Assembly (NCBI RefSeq): GCF_013377015.1
Contig: NZ_JACABA010000001.1
Location: 62,001-126,000 of the forward strand
From: Rhodopseudomonas sp.
GTDB lineage: Bacteria; Pseudomonadota; Alphaproteobacteria; Rhizobiales; Xanthobacteraceae
Direction of reading: 5' to 3'
DNA length: 64,000 nucleotides
Under the pieces are notes generated by a model. The model searched no databases. It had not been told where the DNA came from and worked only from the letters and a program-made list of their open reading frames with translations. Of this stretch, positions 21,011 to 30,780 are shown one piece after another; the first letter of the stretch is position 1; the number at the start of each line of letters is the position of its first letter. Position numbers and translations under genes: made by a program.

Positions 21011-21781
21011 TCACCTGCTCGGATTCGGATAAACCATGCTGCGCCAGCCGGCGCGGTCGAATGGGGCCCATTCGCCTTCCGGCTGCGCCAGGCGCTCGGC
21101 GACGGCGTAGACCACCGCCGGATGATGGCCCATGCCGCAATGGCTGCTCTCCACCTCGATGTTCTCCGACATCGCCGAGGGCGTTTCCATGCAGCCCTGC
21201 CAGGCGCAGATGCCGTCTGTGCGGCTGAAGATGGCGGTGGTCGGCACCGGCGGCGTCTCCGCCAGCGCGCCGCCGAAATGCGGTTCGGCGTGCTCGGCGC
21301 TGTGGCCGCTGGCCATCTCGTAGACCCGCCAGGCATTGGTCGCTTTCGGCGGACCGGCGAACGGACTGCCGAGCGTGATCACCGAGCGCACCCGGTCCGG
21401 CATCAGCTTGGCGAGTTGACGCGCATACAAGCCACCAAGGCTCCAGCCGACCAGGCTGACCTTGCGGCCGTGGCTGTCGCTGAGTTCGCGCAACAGCTCG
21501 ACCATGCCGTCGCGCACGCCAGCACGTAGCCCGAGGTTGCGGCCCTGGCCCCAGCCGCTGACCGCGTAGCCGCGACTTTTCAGGAAGCTGCGCAGCGGCT
21601 TGGTCGACGAATCGCTCGCCACCAGCCCGGGCAGCACCAGCACCGGATGGCCATCACCCTTCGGCGCCAGTGACAGCAACGGCAAGGCGCCGAGGAACGC
21701 GCCGAACTCGTGGAGTGCCCGACCCTCCAGAAACATCAGAGCCTTGGACGGCGCATGAAGCGCATGTTCAGCTGCGGACAT
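21011..21781 (-). CDS. Alpha/beta hydrolase (esterase/lipase-like)
   Basis: HPVLVLPGL, GWSLGG nucleophile elbow; paralogous to 33578..34372. Confidence 0.8.
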   Translation of the reverse strand: MSAAEHALHAPSKALMFLEGRALHEFGAFLGALPLLSLAPKGDGHPVLVLPGLVASDSSTKPLRSFLKSRGYAVSGWGQGRNLGLRAGVRDGMVELLRELSDSHGRKVSLVGWSLGGLYARQLAKLMPDRVRSVITLGSPFAGPPKATNAWRVYEMASGHSAEHAEPHFGGALAETPPVPTTAIFSRTDGICAWQGCMETPSAMSENIEVESSHCGMGHHPAVVYAVAERLAQPEGEWAPFDRAGWRSMVYPNPSR

Positions 21782-21967
21782 CGAATTCCTCTCGGATCTG
21801 TTCTGGGTCCAGCCGCAGCGAAATCCGGGGCCAGCCTATTCGTGCACGAATACTACGCGGAAGTCTCAGGACCGTTCCGCGACCGGCTGATTGTTTAGCA
21901 GTGTAGGCAACGATTCGGTGATGACAAGCTGTGCCGATCCCGATCGCGGCGCGCCAGCCTGACTTGC

Positions 21968-23251
21968 TCACAGCATCCTGAACAGCACCTCAGCCGTGTA
22001 CAAGACCAGACCTGCAAGCCCGCCGATCAGCGAGCCGTTGAAGCGGATGTATTGCAGATCCTTGCCGACATTGAGCTCGATCACCGAAATCAGCTGGCCC
22101 ATGTCCCAGCCCTTGACCTGATCGGCGATGAAGCCGGAGACGCCGCTCTTGTGCTCGGAAATGAAGCTGCGCAACACCGCCGCCAGCCCCTGATTGATGT
22201 CGGCACGCATCTCGGCATCCGCCGCCAGCGCGGCGCCGGCTTTGACGAACATCTTCGTCAGCTGATGCTGCAGCACATTGCTTTCGCCGGCGGCGCTCTT
22301 GTCGATGAAGGATTTGATGTTGTCCCAAACCGTGCGCGCCAGGGCGTCGAGTTCGGGGCGCGCCAGCAGGTCGCGCTTCAAGCCGTCGATCTTGTCGGCA
22401 AAGCCCGGGTCGGTGTCGAGCCGCACGGCGAACGCCGTCAGCATATGGTCGAATTCGCCGCGGAACGGATGCTGCGGATCGTCGCGCACCTCGGCGAAGA
22501 ACGCGCTCGCCGAGGCGACGATCCGCTTCACCAGATAGGCGTCGGCACGATAGAAATTCAGCAGCGTCGGCAATTCGTCGCGGATCTTGCCGCGGATCGC
22601 CGCCATGGTGTCGGGCTGAGTCAGTGCGTCATGGGCGACGCGCAAAATCTCGTCGAGCAAGCCGTGATGCCGGCCCTCGCGGATGAAGGCGCGTAGCGTC
22701 GCGCCGGCCAACGGCGCAACGTCGATCGACTGCAGCTGGGCAATGATGCGGCGGACGGCGAAAGTCTTCAGGCCGGAGGCTTCGGTGGCGGCCAAGGCTT
22801 CGGGCAGCAGCCGAATCACGAAGCGCGCGAGATCGGCGCTGCGCCTTGTCTCGCCGAGCCAATCGGCAACGAAGGCGGCGAAATCGATCTGCCGCAGCTT
22901 GGCCTCAACCGGCGCGGCAGCGAGGAAATGCACCTCGACGAATTCGCCGAGCTTGTCGGCGATGCGATGCTGATTGCTCTGGATGATCGCGGTGTGCGGG
23001 ATCGGCAGGCCGAGCGGCCGCCGAAACAGCGCCACGACCGCGTACCAGTCCGCCAGCCCACCGATCGTGGCGGCTTCGGCAAACGCGGCGATGAAGCCGA
23101 ACGCCGGATGCACCGGCAGCATGATCTTGGCGAACACGAACAGTCCCAGGCTCGCCGCCAGCACCAGCGCCGCCAGCGCCTTGACGCGCCGCAACTCCGC
23201 GGCGCGCGCGGCGTCGTGGGGGCCGGTCAGGAAGGTGACGTTGGCAGGCAT
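21968..23251 (-). CDS. DUF445 family membrane protein
   Basis: HPAFGFIAAFAEAATIGGLADWYAVVALFRRPLGLPIPHTAII N-terminal motif; 'NGSLIGGLAGLVLY' C-terminus. Confidence 0.85.
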   Translation of the reverse strand: MPANVTFLTGPHDAARAAELRRVKALAALVLAASLGLFVFAKIMLPVHPAFGFIAAFAEAATIGGLADWYAVVALFRRPLGLPIPHTAIIQSNQHRIADKLGEFVEVHFLAAAPVEAKLRQIDFAAFVADWLGETRRSADLARFVIRLLPEALAATEASGLKTFAVRRIIAQLQSIDVAPLAGATLRAFIREGRHHGLLDEILRVAHDALTQPDTMAAIRGKIRDELPTLLNFYRADAYLVKRIVASASAFFAEVRDDPQHPFRGEFDHMLTAFAVRLDTDPGFADKIDGLKRDLLARPELDALARTVWDNIKSFIDKSAAGESNVLQHQLTKMFVKAGAALAADAEMRADINQGLAAVLRSFISEHKSGVSGFIADQVKGWDMGQLISVIELNVGKDLQYIRFNGSLIGGLAGLVLYTAEVLFRML

Positions 23252-23289
23252 GATGAGACTCGTCAGAGACCCCAATACATGAGCTTATC

Positions 23290-23335
23290 CTCATCCTGAG
23301 GAGCGCGCACTTGCGCGCGTCTCGAAGGATGAGGC
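23290..23335. repeat. Repeat family C
   Basis: CTCATCCTGAGGAGCGCGCACTTGCGCGCGTCTCGAAGGATGAGG. Confidence 0.75.
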
Positions 23336-23437
23336 CTCATGGTTCGAGATGGCGCCAATGCAGCGCCGCACCCGTTGCACCGGCATTGCCAGGCGCCTCC
23401 TCACCATGAGGGGGACGCATGTGGCGCATTGCAACCC

Positions 23438-23468
23438 AAAAAAGAAGGCCCGCATTTCGCGAGCCTTC
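23438..23468 (-). terminator. Intrinsic terminator downstream of the phasin gene
   Basis: GAAGGC..GCCTTC stem with inner CGC/GCG pairing; A6 at 23438-23443 on + gives a U-tract on the minus-strand transcript. Confidence 0.75.
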
Positions 23469-23494
23469 GAAAAAAGATCGAGTGTGTGAGAAGC

Positions 23495-24001
23495 TCAGGC
23501 GCTCTTGCTGAAGGTCTTGGAGAAATTGTCCTGCACGGACTTGGCGCCGTCGGCGACCAGCTTGCCGAAATATTCGGTAGTCGACTTGGCGCGCGAGATC
23601 AGCACTTCACCCTGCGCACGAACCAGATCGGACTGAATCTGAACCGCTTCGTTGACGGACTTCGCGGAAGCAAGCTTGTCGATGCCCGAGAAGAAGGTCT
23701 CAGCATCCTGATAGATCGCCTGCTGGATGTTGCGGCTGATCTTGGCGACCTCGCTGACCGAATCGGCAACGGCGGTCTCGATCGCGGCGGTGACCTTTTC
23801 CGAACCGGCGTGAATGTCGGCGGCCTTTTCCTTGGCGGTGCCGGCAGCGCGCTTGACGAAGTCACGGGTGGCTTCCGGGACGTCGAGGTTCTGCATGTTC
23901 TTGAACGCATCGGTCACCGGTGCGAACGCCTGCTTGACGCTGTTCAGCACGGACTCGGTTTGCGTCTCGGTGTTGGCTTGGGTATTGGTTTCTTCGGTCA
24001 T
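23495..24001 (-). CDS. Phasin family protein
   Basis: Amphipathic Ala-rich helical protein, KEKAADIHAGSEKVTAAIETAVADSVSEVAKISRNIQQAIYQDAETFFSGIDKLASAKSVNEAVQIQSDLVRAQGE; near PHA synthase genes. Confidence 0.85.
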   Translation of the reverse strand: MTEETNTQANTETQTESVLNSVKQAFAPVTDAFKNMQNLDVPEATRDFVKRAAGTAKEKAADIHAGSEKVTAAIETAVADSVSEVAKISRNIQQAIYQDAETFFSGIDKLASAKSVNEAVQIQSDLVRAQGEVLISRAKSTTEYFGKLVADGAKSVQDNFSKTFSKSA

Positions 24002-24085
24002 CTGTCTCTCCATCCTCGGGGTTGAGCTATGGTCTCACCCCGTCCGGAGTGGCCCAGGGTAGCCCCGATATGGCATGGTTAATTG

Positions 24086-24113
24086 TGCATTGCAATATAA
24101 TTGGTGCAACGCA
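24086..24113 (-). promoter_or_regulatory. Putative PhaR-type operator pair (two TGC-N3-GCA sites) upstream of phasin gene
   Basis: TGCATTGCA (24086-24094) and TGCAACGCA (24105-24113), centres 19 bp apart. Confidence 0.45.
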
Positions 24114-24159
24114 TCAATCACAATTGTGTGATTTTTTGAGCAGATTGATCGAATCTTGA

Positions 24160-24759
24160 TCAATGCTGGACCGCATCCGGCAACCCATAGGCTTCGAGCT
24201 GCGCCCGCACCAACGCCACGTTGTGCCCGAGCACGACGATGTCGTGGGTCCTCCCTGAGCTGTCCTTGACGTGATCGCGGTGTAGCGCCTCGGCCTTAAA
24301 GCCGAGACCTTCGAAGATCGCGATCGCGCCGGACTGATCGACGGTCATCTGCACCACCAGCTTTTCCAGGCCGGCGCCCAGCGCCAGCGCGAAGGTCTCC
24401 TGCGACAGCGCGCGCCCGACGCCGAGGCCGCGGACGTCGCTGGAGACCACATTGCGGATTTCTCCGACATGCGGCGACCACGACAGCGGATCGCGCACAA
24501 GGGTGCCGCAGCCGACCACCTCGGCGCCGCGCAGCGCCAGCAGGCTGGTGATGGCGCCGCGTTCGATCTCCTTGATCCAGGCCGCCAGCACTTTCGGCTC
24601 GCTGATATTGCGCGGCAGGAACAGCAGATCATGGGCCGGGAGCTTTTGCGCGAAGGCGAGGACAGCGGCCTCGTCGGCCTGCGCCATAAGCCGGAATTCG
24701 ATCTTGCCGGCGTCGGTGAAGACAAAACGCGGATAGGAACGTAGCTCACTCGAACTCAT
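24160..24759 (-). CDS. GNAT family N-acetyltransferase
   Basis: RNVVSSDVRGLGVGRALSQETFALALGAGLEKLVVQMTVDQSGAIAIFEGLGFK; ATG at 24759 overlaps phaC stop. Confidence 0.85.
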   Translation of the reverse strand: MSSSELRSYPRFVFTDAGKIEFRLMAQADEAAVLAFAQKLPAHDLLFLPRNISEPKVLAAWIKEIERGAITSLLALRGAEVVGCGTLVRDPLSWSPHVGEIRNVVSSDVRGLGVGRALSQETFALALGAGLEKLVVQMTVDQSGAIAIFEGLGFKAEALHRDHVKDSSGRTHDIVVLGHNVALVRAQLEAYGLPDAVQH

Positions 24760-25838
24760 GTCGACCTCTCGCCCAGCCAGGAATCCAGTTTCGGCCACAG
24801 CCGCTTGATCGCATTGGCACCCGCCACCAAGCTGACGTGGCCGCCCTTCAGGATCACCTCCTGCTTGTCGGTGGAGCCGATCTTCTGCACCAAAGGCTTG
24901 GCGGCATCGTAGGGCACGATGTGGTCGTGCTCGGCCACCGCGTGCAGGAACGGCACCGTGATCTTCGCAAGGTCCACCGGGCGGCCGCCGACCTCCATGG
25001 TGTCGTTGTAGAGCTTGTTGTCCCACATCAACTTCTTGGTGATCTGGCGGAAGTACTCGCCGGCGAGCGGCAGCGTATCGGTCGCCCAGCGATCGAACAT
25101 CCGGTACGACTTGACGAATTCGTCGTTCCAGATGTTTTCCCAGAGCTGAATTTGGCTGGCGGCGCGCGATGCCGGCCGCAGCATTTCGAACGAGGTCAGG
25201 ATCATTTCCGGCGGCACATTGCCGACACTGTCGACCAGCCGGTCGACGTCGAAATAGCGACGGTCGGAAAAATTGCTGAACAGCTTCATCTCGCGGAAAT
25301 CCACCGGCGTGGTGAAGCAGATCAGGTTCTTCATCGGCCCGTCGGAAAAGATCGCGCCATACAGCAGCGACAGCACGCCGCCGAAGCAGTAACCGATCAC
25401 GCTGACGTCGGTCTCGCCGGAATCGCGCTGCACCCGGCGCACACAATCCGGGATGAAGTCGAGCACGTAGTCCTCGATTCCAAGCGATTTCTCCTCCGGG
25501 GTCGGCGCGGTCCAGTCCAGCATGTAGACGTCGTAGCCGCTCTTCAGCAGGAATTCGATAAAGCTCTGGCCCGGCACCAGGTCGAGGATGTAGCCGCGAT
25601 TGGTGGTCGCCATCACGATCACGATCGGCACCCGGTAGATTTCGTCCGCGACCGGCCGGTAGTGATACAGGTTCATGGTGCCGCGTTTGTGCAGCACATC
25701 CTTCGGGGTCGCACCGAGCGAAGGTCCCGACGAGGCGATGTATTCGACGCCCTTGATGCTGCGCTGGATCGCGCGCTGCACCTCGGACTGAATCCGCTCG
25801 GGGATCGACGACAGATCGAGGCCCGACGGCGCGTTCAT
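24756..25838 (-). CDS. phaC: Class III-type poly(3-hydroxyalkanoate) synthase subunit PhaC
   Basis: GYCFGG lipase-box-like Cys motif, YDVYMLDWTAPTPEEKSLGIEDYV, C-terminal KGGHVSLVAG; preceded by PhaE-like gene. Confidence 0.88.
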   Translation of the reverse strand: MNAPSGLDLSSIPERIQSEVQRAIQRSIKGVEYIASSGPSLGATPKDVLHKRGTMNLYHYRPVADEIYRVPIVIVMATTNRGYILDLVPGQSFIEFLLKSGYDVYMLDWTAPTPEEKSLGIEDYVLDFIPDCVRRVQRDSGETDVSVIGYCFGGVLSLLYGAIFSDGPMKNLICFTTPVDFREMKLFSNFSDRRYFDVDRLVDSVGNVPPEMILTSFEMLRPASRAASQIQLWENIWNDEFVKSYRMFDRWATDTLPLAGEYFRQITKKLMWDNKLYNDTMEVGGRPVDLAKITVPFLHAVAEHDHIVPYDAAKPLVQKIGSTDKQEVILKGGHVSLVAGANAIKRLWPKLDSWLGERST

Positions 25839-26245
25839 TTGCGTGCCGGTTCCGGCGGCCGCTTGGTCCGCGGCGGTTTCGGCGCCGGCGGAACGACGCT
25901 CTCGGCTGGCGTGGCATGCTGGGCCGGAGCGGCATGTTCAGCCGGCGTCGGATGGCTCAGGCGCAGCAGCGTCGTGATCTCGGCGAGTTGGCCCTCGATC
26001 GCGGCCAGCCGTTCGCCGAAATTGGTCATCTGCGCGCGGCTCGGCAGGTTCATGCTGGTGAGGTACTTCTCCATCATGTCGCCGAGTTGCTTTTGCGCGC
26101 CAGCCGAGACGCCGCCGACCTGATTGACCACCTTGCTGAATTCCGGCGACGCCATCGCCTGATTGGCGAAGGCGTTGAATCCCTTTTCCATCTCGCCGAG
26201 CATATTGTGCCATAGCGCGACCGGATCGTTGCCTGCGTTCGCCAT
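25835..26245 (-). CDS. Short PhaE-like PHA synthase subunit
   Basis: YLTSMNLPSRAQMTNFGERLAAIEGQLAEI resembles the conserved C-terminal PhaE region; overlaps phaC start; only 136 aa. Confidence 0.7.
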   Translation of the reverse strand: MANAGNDPVALWHNMLGEMEKGFNAFANQAMASPEFSKVVNQVGGVSAGAQKQLGDMMEKYLTSMNLPSRAQMTNFGERLAAIEGQLAEITTLLRLSHPTPAEHAAPAQHATPAESVVPPAPKPPRTKRPPEPARK

Positions 26246-26412
26246 TGCTATCCTCCTGCGAGATTAGCGCGGCGGCCGGATCGGCCCCGCGCGCTTTTTG
26301 CGATCATTCCATACTGTTGCGCCGGAGCGGTCAACAACACAAAGCAATGGTACCGCGCCGCAACAGGGAACCGCTTCTGTAGCGCGGAAATCCATGTCAT
26401 AGACGTCCCGGA

Positions 26413-27366
26413 TTGCTCATCAGCGAGGAACCGCCCGTGCTTGACGTCCCGCATCATCCGCCCGCGCTCGCCAAGGCCAACGGCATCGAACTCTGCTACG
26501 AGGCGTTCGGCGCCGACGACGCGCCACCGATCGTGCTGATCATGGGACTCGGCGCCCAGATGATCATGTGGGACGATGAGTTCTGCCGCCAGCTCGCGAC
26601 GCGCGGATTTCGGGTGATCAGGTTCGACAACCGCGACATCGGCCAATCAACCAAATTCTCCGGCGGCCGGCGGCTGACCGCCGCCGAGCTGCTGAAGCTG
26701 CGGTTCCTGCGGATTCCGGTGGCGTCGGAATACAAGCTGATCGACATGGCGAAGGACACCGTCGGGCTGCTCGACGCGCTGAATATCGAGTCGGCGCATC
26801 TGGTCGGTGCCTCGATGGGCGGCATGATCGCCCAGGAGGTCGCGATCAACTATCCGAAACGCGTCCGCACCCTGACCTCGATCATGTCCACCACCGGCAA
26901 TCCGCGGCTGCCGCAGCCGACCCGCGAGGCCGCGCTGATGCTGATGGCGCCGCCGCCGACCACTCGCGACGAGTATATCAAACGCTTCGCCCAGACCTGG
27001 AAGGTGCTGCGGGTCGGCCACTTCCCGCAGGACGAGGCCAAGGACCGCGAGCGCGCCGAGCGCAGCTATGCGCGCGGGCTGAGCCCGGCCGGCGTCGGCC
27101 GTCAGCTCCGCGCCGTGCTGGCCTCCGGCAGTCGCAAGGAACGGCTGAAGGCGGTCAAGGCGCCGACGCTGGTGATCCACGGCACCGTCGATCCGCTGGT
27201 GCCGCCCGCGCACGGCAAGGACACCACCGCCTCGATCCCCGGCGCCAAGCTGCTGATGATCGAGGGCATGGGCCATGCGCTGCCGATCCCGATGTGGCGC
27301 ACCATCATCGAGGCGATCGCGAAGAACGCCCAGGGGGAGACGCCGCACGCCATGTCGGTCCCCTGA
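26413..27366 (+). CDS. Alpha/beta hydrolase
   Basis: VGASMGG nucleophile elbow, HGTVDPLVPPAHG Asp region, GMGHALP His. Confidence 0.85.
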   Translation: MLISEEPPVLDVPHHPPALAKANGIELCYEAFGADDAPPIVLIMGLGAQMIMWDDEFCRQLATRGFRVIRFDNRDIGQSTKFSGGRRLTAAELLKLRFLRIPVASEYKLIDMAKDTVGLLDALNIESAHLVGASMGGMIAQEVAINYPKRVRTLTSIMSTTGNPRLPQPTREAALMLMAPPPTTRDEYIKRFAQTWKVLRVGHFPQDEAKDRERAERSYARGLSPAGVGRQLRAVLASGSRKERLKAVKAPTLVIHGTVDPLVPPAHGKDTTASIPGAKLLMIEGMGHALPIPMWRTIIEAIAKNAQGETPHAMSVP

Positions 27367-27391
27367 GCGCGAGCTTCGTTCAGCCCGCATT

Positions 27392-27498
27392 CGTCATTGC
27401 GAGCCGAGGGCGGCGCGACGCGCCATCCGACAGCGAAGCAATCCAGGGGCTCCGGGTACAGACTGGATTGCTTCGTCGCTGCGCTCCTCGCAATGACG
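27392..27498. repeat. Repeat family A, copy 4
   Basis: CGTCATTGCGAG..GAAGCAATCCAG..CTGGATTGCTTCGTCGC..CTCCTCGCAATGACG. Confidence 0.85.
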
Positions 27499-27519
27499 GA
27501 TGGTCAAACCGGATGCCCG

Positions 27520-30500
27520 CTACCCGCCGGCCCAGACATCCAGCACGTAGCGATTATGCGTGCCGAGCTCGTCGATCCATTTCGCCGCTGCGGCTTCGTC
27601 GCCCGCGCTGCGCTCGCGATAGATCGCCGTCAACGCGGCCTTGACGTCGGGCTCCATCTTGCCGCCGTCGCCGCAGACATAGATGATCGCGCCCTGCTCG
27701 ATCAGGCTCCAGATCTTGTCCTTCTGCTGCGCGATGAGATGCTGTACATAGGTCTTCGGCCCGTCGCTCCGGGAAAACGCGGTGTGCAGTTCGGTGACGC
27801 CGTCGGCTGCGAACGCCTTCAACTCGTCGGCATAGAGATAGTCCTGCTCCGGATGGCGACAGCCGAAGAACAGCATCGAGGGGCCGAGCACAGCACCCTT
27901 CGCCTTGCGCGCCGCGCGCTCCTGCAGAAAGCCGCGGAATGGCGCCAGCCCGGTGCCGGGGCCGATCATGATCAGCGGCACGCTGTCGTCGTCGGGCAGC
28001 CGGAACCCAGCCTTGGTCTCGCGCGCCGTGGCATGGATGGTGTCGCCGACGCGGCGGCTGGCCAGATAGTTGGAACAAACTCCACGATAGCGGCCGCGGC
28101 CGGACAGCGCCGGCCCCTCGACCACGGCCACCGTCACGCTGCAGCGCGACGGATCGAGCGCCGGGGACGATGAGATCGAATAATAGCGCGGCGCCAGCGG
28201 CGACAGCATTTCGAGATAATTCTGCAGCGGCAATTCGCAGGCCGGGTATTCCTCCAGCAGATCATACACCGACTTGCGCTTGCCCAGCACCTCGGCGCGG
28301 TAGCGCTCGGAGGACGACGCATCGTCGCCGACCCATGACAGCAGCTTGGGTTTGGTCTGCGGACAGCGGGTGTGCTCCGCCATCGCGGCGATCTGCTTGC
28401 GGGTGGCGATCTGTTGCAACTCGACGAACTCGGTCAGCAATCGCCCAACCGAGATCGCCTCGCCGGTCGGCAACTGCGCGCGGCGGCCTTCGGCGACCCG
28501 CAGCCGGATCTGGTCGGTCGGCGAAAACCCGAAACGGCGCGCGACCGCGTCGACCAGCGCCGGATCGTTGCGCGGCATCACGCTGAGATGATCGCCGACG
28601 CGATAGCTGACATGTTCCGGCAGCGCGATCTCAATGTGGCGGGTGGAGCGTTCCGAACCCTTTTGCAACTCGCTGTTGGCTACGAGCTTCATCGGCAATG
28701 CACCGCCGGTCATCACAATCGAATTGACGCTCGACTGCGCCACAGGCTCGATCCGGTACAGCGGCTCGTCGTCCGGGCCGCGGTCGAACTGGGCGTCGAT
28801 GCCGAACTCCTGCACCGCCAGCGGACGCAACTTCACAAACCATGACTCAAACTGGCCTTCGAGATCATCGCGGGCGTCACCCTCGCCGCGGACATAGGCG
28901 TTGCGACCGCCATGGGCCTTGAGCTGGTCGTCGATGTAGCGCGGCACAGACTGATAGGTCGCGGTCCAGTCGCTGTTGCCGCAGCCAAACACCGCGTAGC
29001 GCAGCTTGGTAAACGCGTCCTTCGGCAGGTCGCTGCCCAGCCATTTGACGAATTGGGTGGCGTTGTCCGGCGGCGCGCCGTTGTAGGAGGCGCAGAAGAT
29101 CAGCACGCCGCCCTCTTGCGGCAGCTTGCCGACATAGTCGTCGAGCGGACCGAGCCGGGTCGCGAAGCCGTTGACCTCGGCGAGATCGGCCACCCGCGTC
29201 GCGAGTTCCTCGGCGGTGCCGAGATTGGAGCCGTACAGCACCAGCAGCGGCGTGTTGTGGCCTGGCCGTGCCCGCGGCACCGCGACCGGCTCGGCAGACG
29301 CCGCCGCCGCACGCGCCGCGACCTGGCCGACGCTGCTGCGATCCTTGTCGCTCCGCGGCCGCACCTTGATCTTGAAGCCGTCCGGTTTGATCGTCAGCGT
29401 CTCCTTCAGCACCATCTGGTAGCGGGTGTGATCGATCAGCTTGAAGCGCTGCAGGATCATGCCGAGCGCCAACGCGGCCTCATGCATCGCAAAGCCGCGG
29501 CCGATGCAGGCGCGCTGGCCGTTGCCGAACGGCTTCCAGGCATTAGCCGGCCGTTTCGATTCGGCCTCACGAGAGAAGTTTTCCGGGTTGAAAGCGTCCG
29601 GATTCGGTCCCCATATCTTCGGATCGCGGTGCAGCGCCAGCACCAGCACAGTGACGAAGGTACCCTTGCGCAGCTTGTATTGCCCGCCAATGGTCTCGTC
29701 CTTGATCGGCGCGATGCCGTAGGCCGGCGCCGGCGGCCACAGCCGCAGCGTCTCTTTCAGGATCTGGGTGATGTAGGTGAGCTGGGTGACCTGCTGATAG
29801 GTTGGGCGCACATCGGTGTCGGCGCCGAGCACGCGATCGACCTCCTCATAGGCCCTCTTCAGCACCTCGGGATGCTTCATCAGCGCGTAGATCGCGCAGG
29901 ATAGAAGCCCGCTGGTGGTCTCATGGCCGGCGATCAAGAAGGTGTTGATCTGGTAGCGGATGTTGACGTCGTCCAGCTGCTCGCCGGTGGCGCGGTCGAC
30001 CCCGCTCAGCATCGCGTTGAGCATGTCCTTCTTGCCCTCGGCGGCCTCCGCGGCCTTGCGGCGTTCGGCGATGATCTCGTCGACCATCGAATTCATGAAG
30101 GCGACGTCCTCAGCCAGCGTCTGCCGCCGCTTCTTCATCCAGAAATTTTCCAGCGGCAGCCCGCGGGTCATCATGATGGTCTCGAGCGAGCGCACCAGCG
30201 ACTCTACGAACGGATGGTAGTCGCGGCGATAGAACGAGTTGAAGCGATAGTCGAAGCCGCACAGGCCGATGGTATCGAGCGTCAGCGCGGTCATGTCGTG
30301 GACAACGTCGATCTCGTCGTCGCCGTTGAGGCGTTCCCATTTCTTCACCAGCTGATCGGCGATATCGACCATGCTCGGATGGTACGACTGCATCGCGCGG
30401 TTGCCGAACGGGGTCAGCAGGATGTTGTGCGCCTTGCTCCAGTTCGGCTCTTTGGTGTCGGCGGTGAACAACCCGTCGCCGCCGACCGAGCGCACCCGCC

Positions 30501-30741
30501 GTAGCGCGCCCCGCACCGCCTTGTCGAAGCGCTTCTCGTCGGAGAGTTCGTTGACCAGATCGTAGCCCGAGACGATCACCAGCGGCGCGCCCATCATGTC
30601 GAGCCAGAAGATCGGCCCGAGCTCCTTGGTCAGCCGCGCCAGATGCTGCACCGGCGCGGTCGGGTCCAGCGACAGCATGTTGCCGACCACCGGCTTCTTC
30701 GGCGGATGCGGGATCGGATCGAGCTTGTTGGTCGATGGCAT
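27520..30741 (-). CDS. Self-sufficient cytochrome P450 / NADPH-P450 reductase fusion (CYP102-like)
   Basis: P450 heme motif FGNGQRACIGRGFA, I-helix AGHETTSG, FMN motif LYGSNLGTAEELA, FAD RYYSISSSP, NADPH GPGTGLAPFRGFLQER; 1073 aa. Confidence 0.95.
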   Translation of the reverse strand: MPSTNKLDPIPHPPKKPVVGNMLSLDPTAPVQHLARLTKELGPIFWLDMMGAPLVIVSGYDLVNELSDEKRFDKAVRGALRRVRSVGGDGLFTADTKEPNWSKAHNILLTPFGNRAMQSYHPSMVDIADQLVKKWERLNGDDEIDVVHDMTALTLDTIGLCGFDYRFNSFYRRDYHPFVESLVRSLETIMMTRGLPLENFWMKKRRQTLAEDVAFMNSMVDEIIAERRKAAEAAEGKKDMLNAMLSGVDRATGEQLDDVNIRYQINTFLIAGHETTSGLLSCAIYALMKHPEVLKRAYEEVDRVLGADTDVRPTYQQVTQLTYITQILKETLRLWPPAPAYGIAPIKDETIGGQYKLRKGTFVTVLVLALHRDPKIWGPNPDAFNPENFSREAESKRPANAWKPFGNGQRACIGRGFAMHEAALALGMILQRFKLIDHTRYQMVLKETLTIKPDGFKIKVRPRSDKDRSSVGQVAARAAAASAEPVAVPRARPGHNTPLLVLYGSNLGTAEELATRVADLAEVNGFATRLGPLDDYVGKLPQEGGVLIFCASYNGAPPDNATQFVKWLGSDLPKDAFTKLRYAVFGCGNSDWTATYQSVPRYIDDQLKAHGGRNAYVRGEGDARDDLEGQFESWFVKLRPLAVQEFGIDAQFDRGPDDEPLYRIEPVAQSSVNSIVMTGGALPMKLVANSELQKGSERSTRHIEIALPEHVSYRVGDHLSVMPRNDPALVDAVARRFGFSPTDQIRLRVAEGRRAQLPTGEAISVGRLLTEFVELQQIATRKQIAAMAEHTRCPQTKPKLLSWVGDDASSSERYRAEVLGKRKSVYDLLEEYPACELPLQNYLEMLSPLAPRYYSISSSPALDPSRCSVTVAVVEGPALSGRGRYRGVCSNYLASRRVGDTIHATARETKAGFRLPDDDSVPLIMIGPGTGLAPFRGFLQERAARKAKGAVLGPSMLFFGCRHPEQDYLYADELKAFAADGVTELHTAFSRSDGPKTYVQHLIAQQKDKIWSLIEQGAIIYVCGDGGKMEPDVKAALTAIYRERSAGDEAAAAKWIDELGTHNRYVLDVWAGG

Positions 30742-30780
30742 CGCGAAACTTTCTCCTGCTGGCTTGCCGCTGATGCTGCC

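Noticed and set aside
21768-21971. Small ORFs between the esterase and DUF445 genes
   Set aside because: No motif, poor composition and no ribosome-binding site; likely noncoding.
24760-25935. N-terminal extension of the 591-aa ORF 24160..25935
   Set aside because: The upstream part is an out-of-frame shadow of phaC; only the GNAT portion from ATG 24759 is credible.
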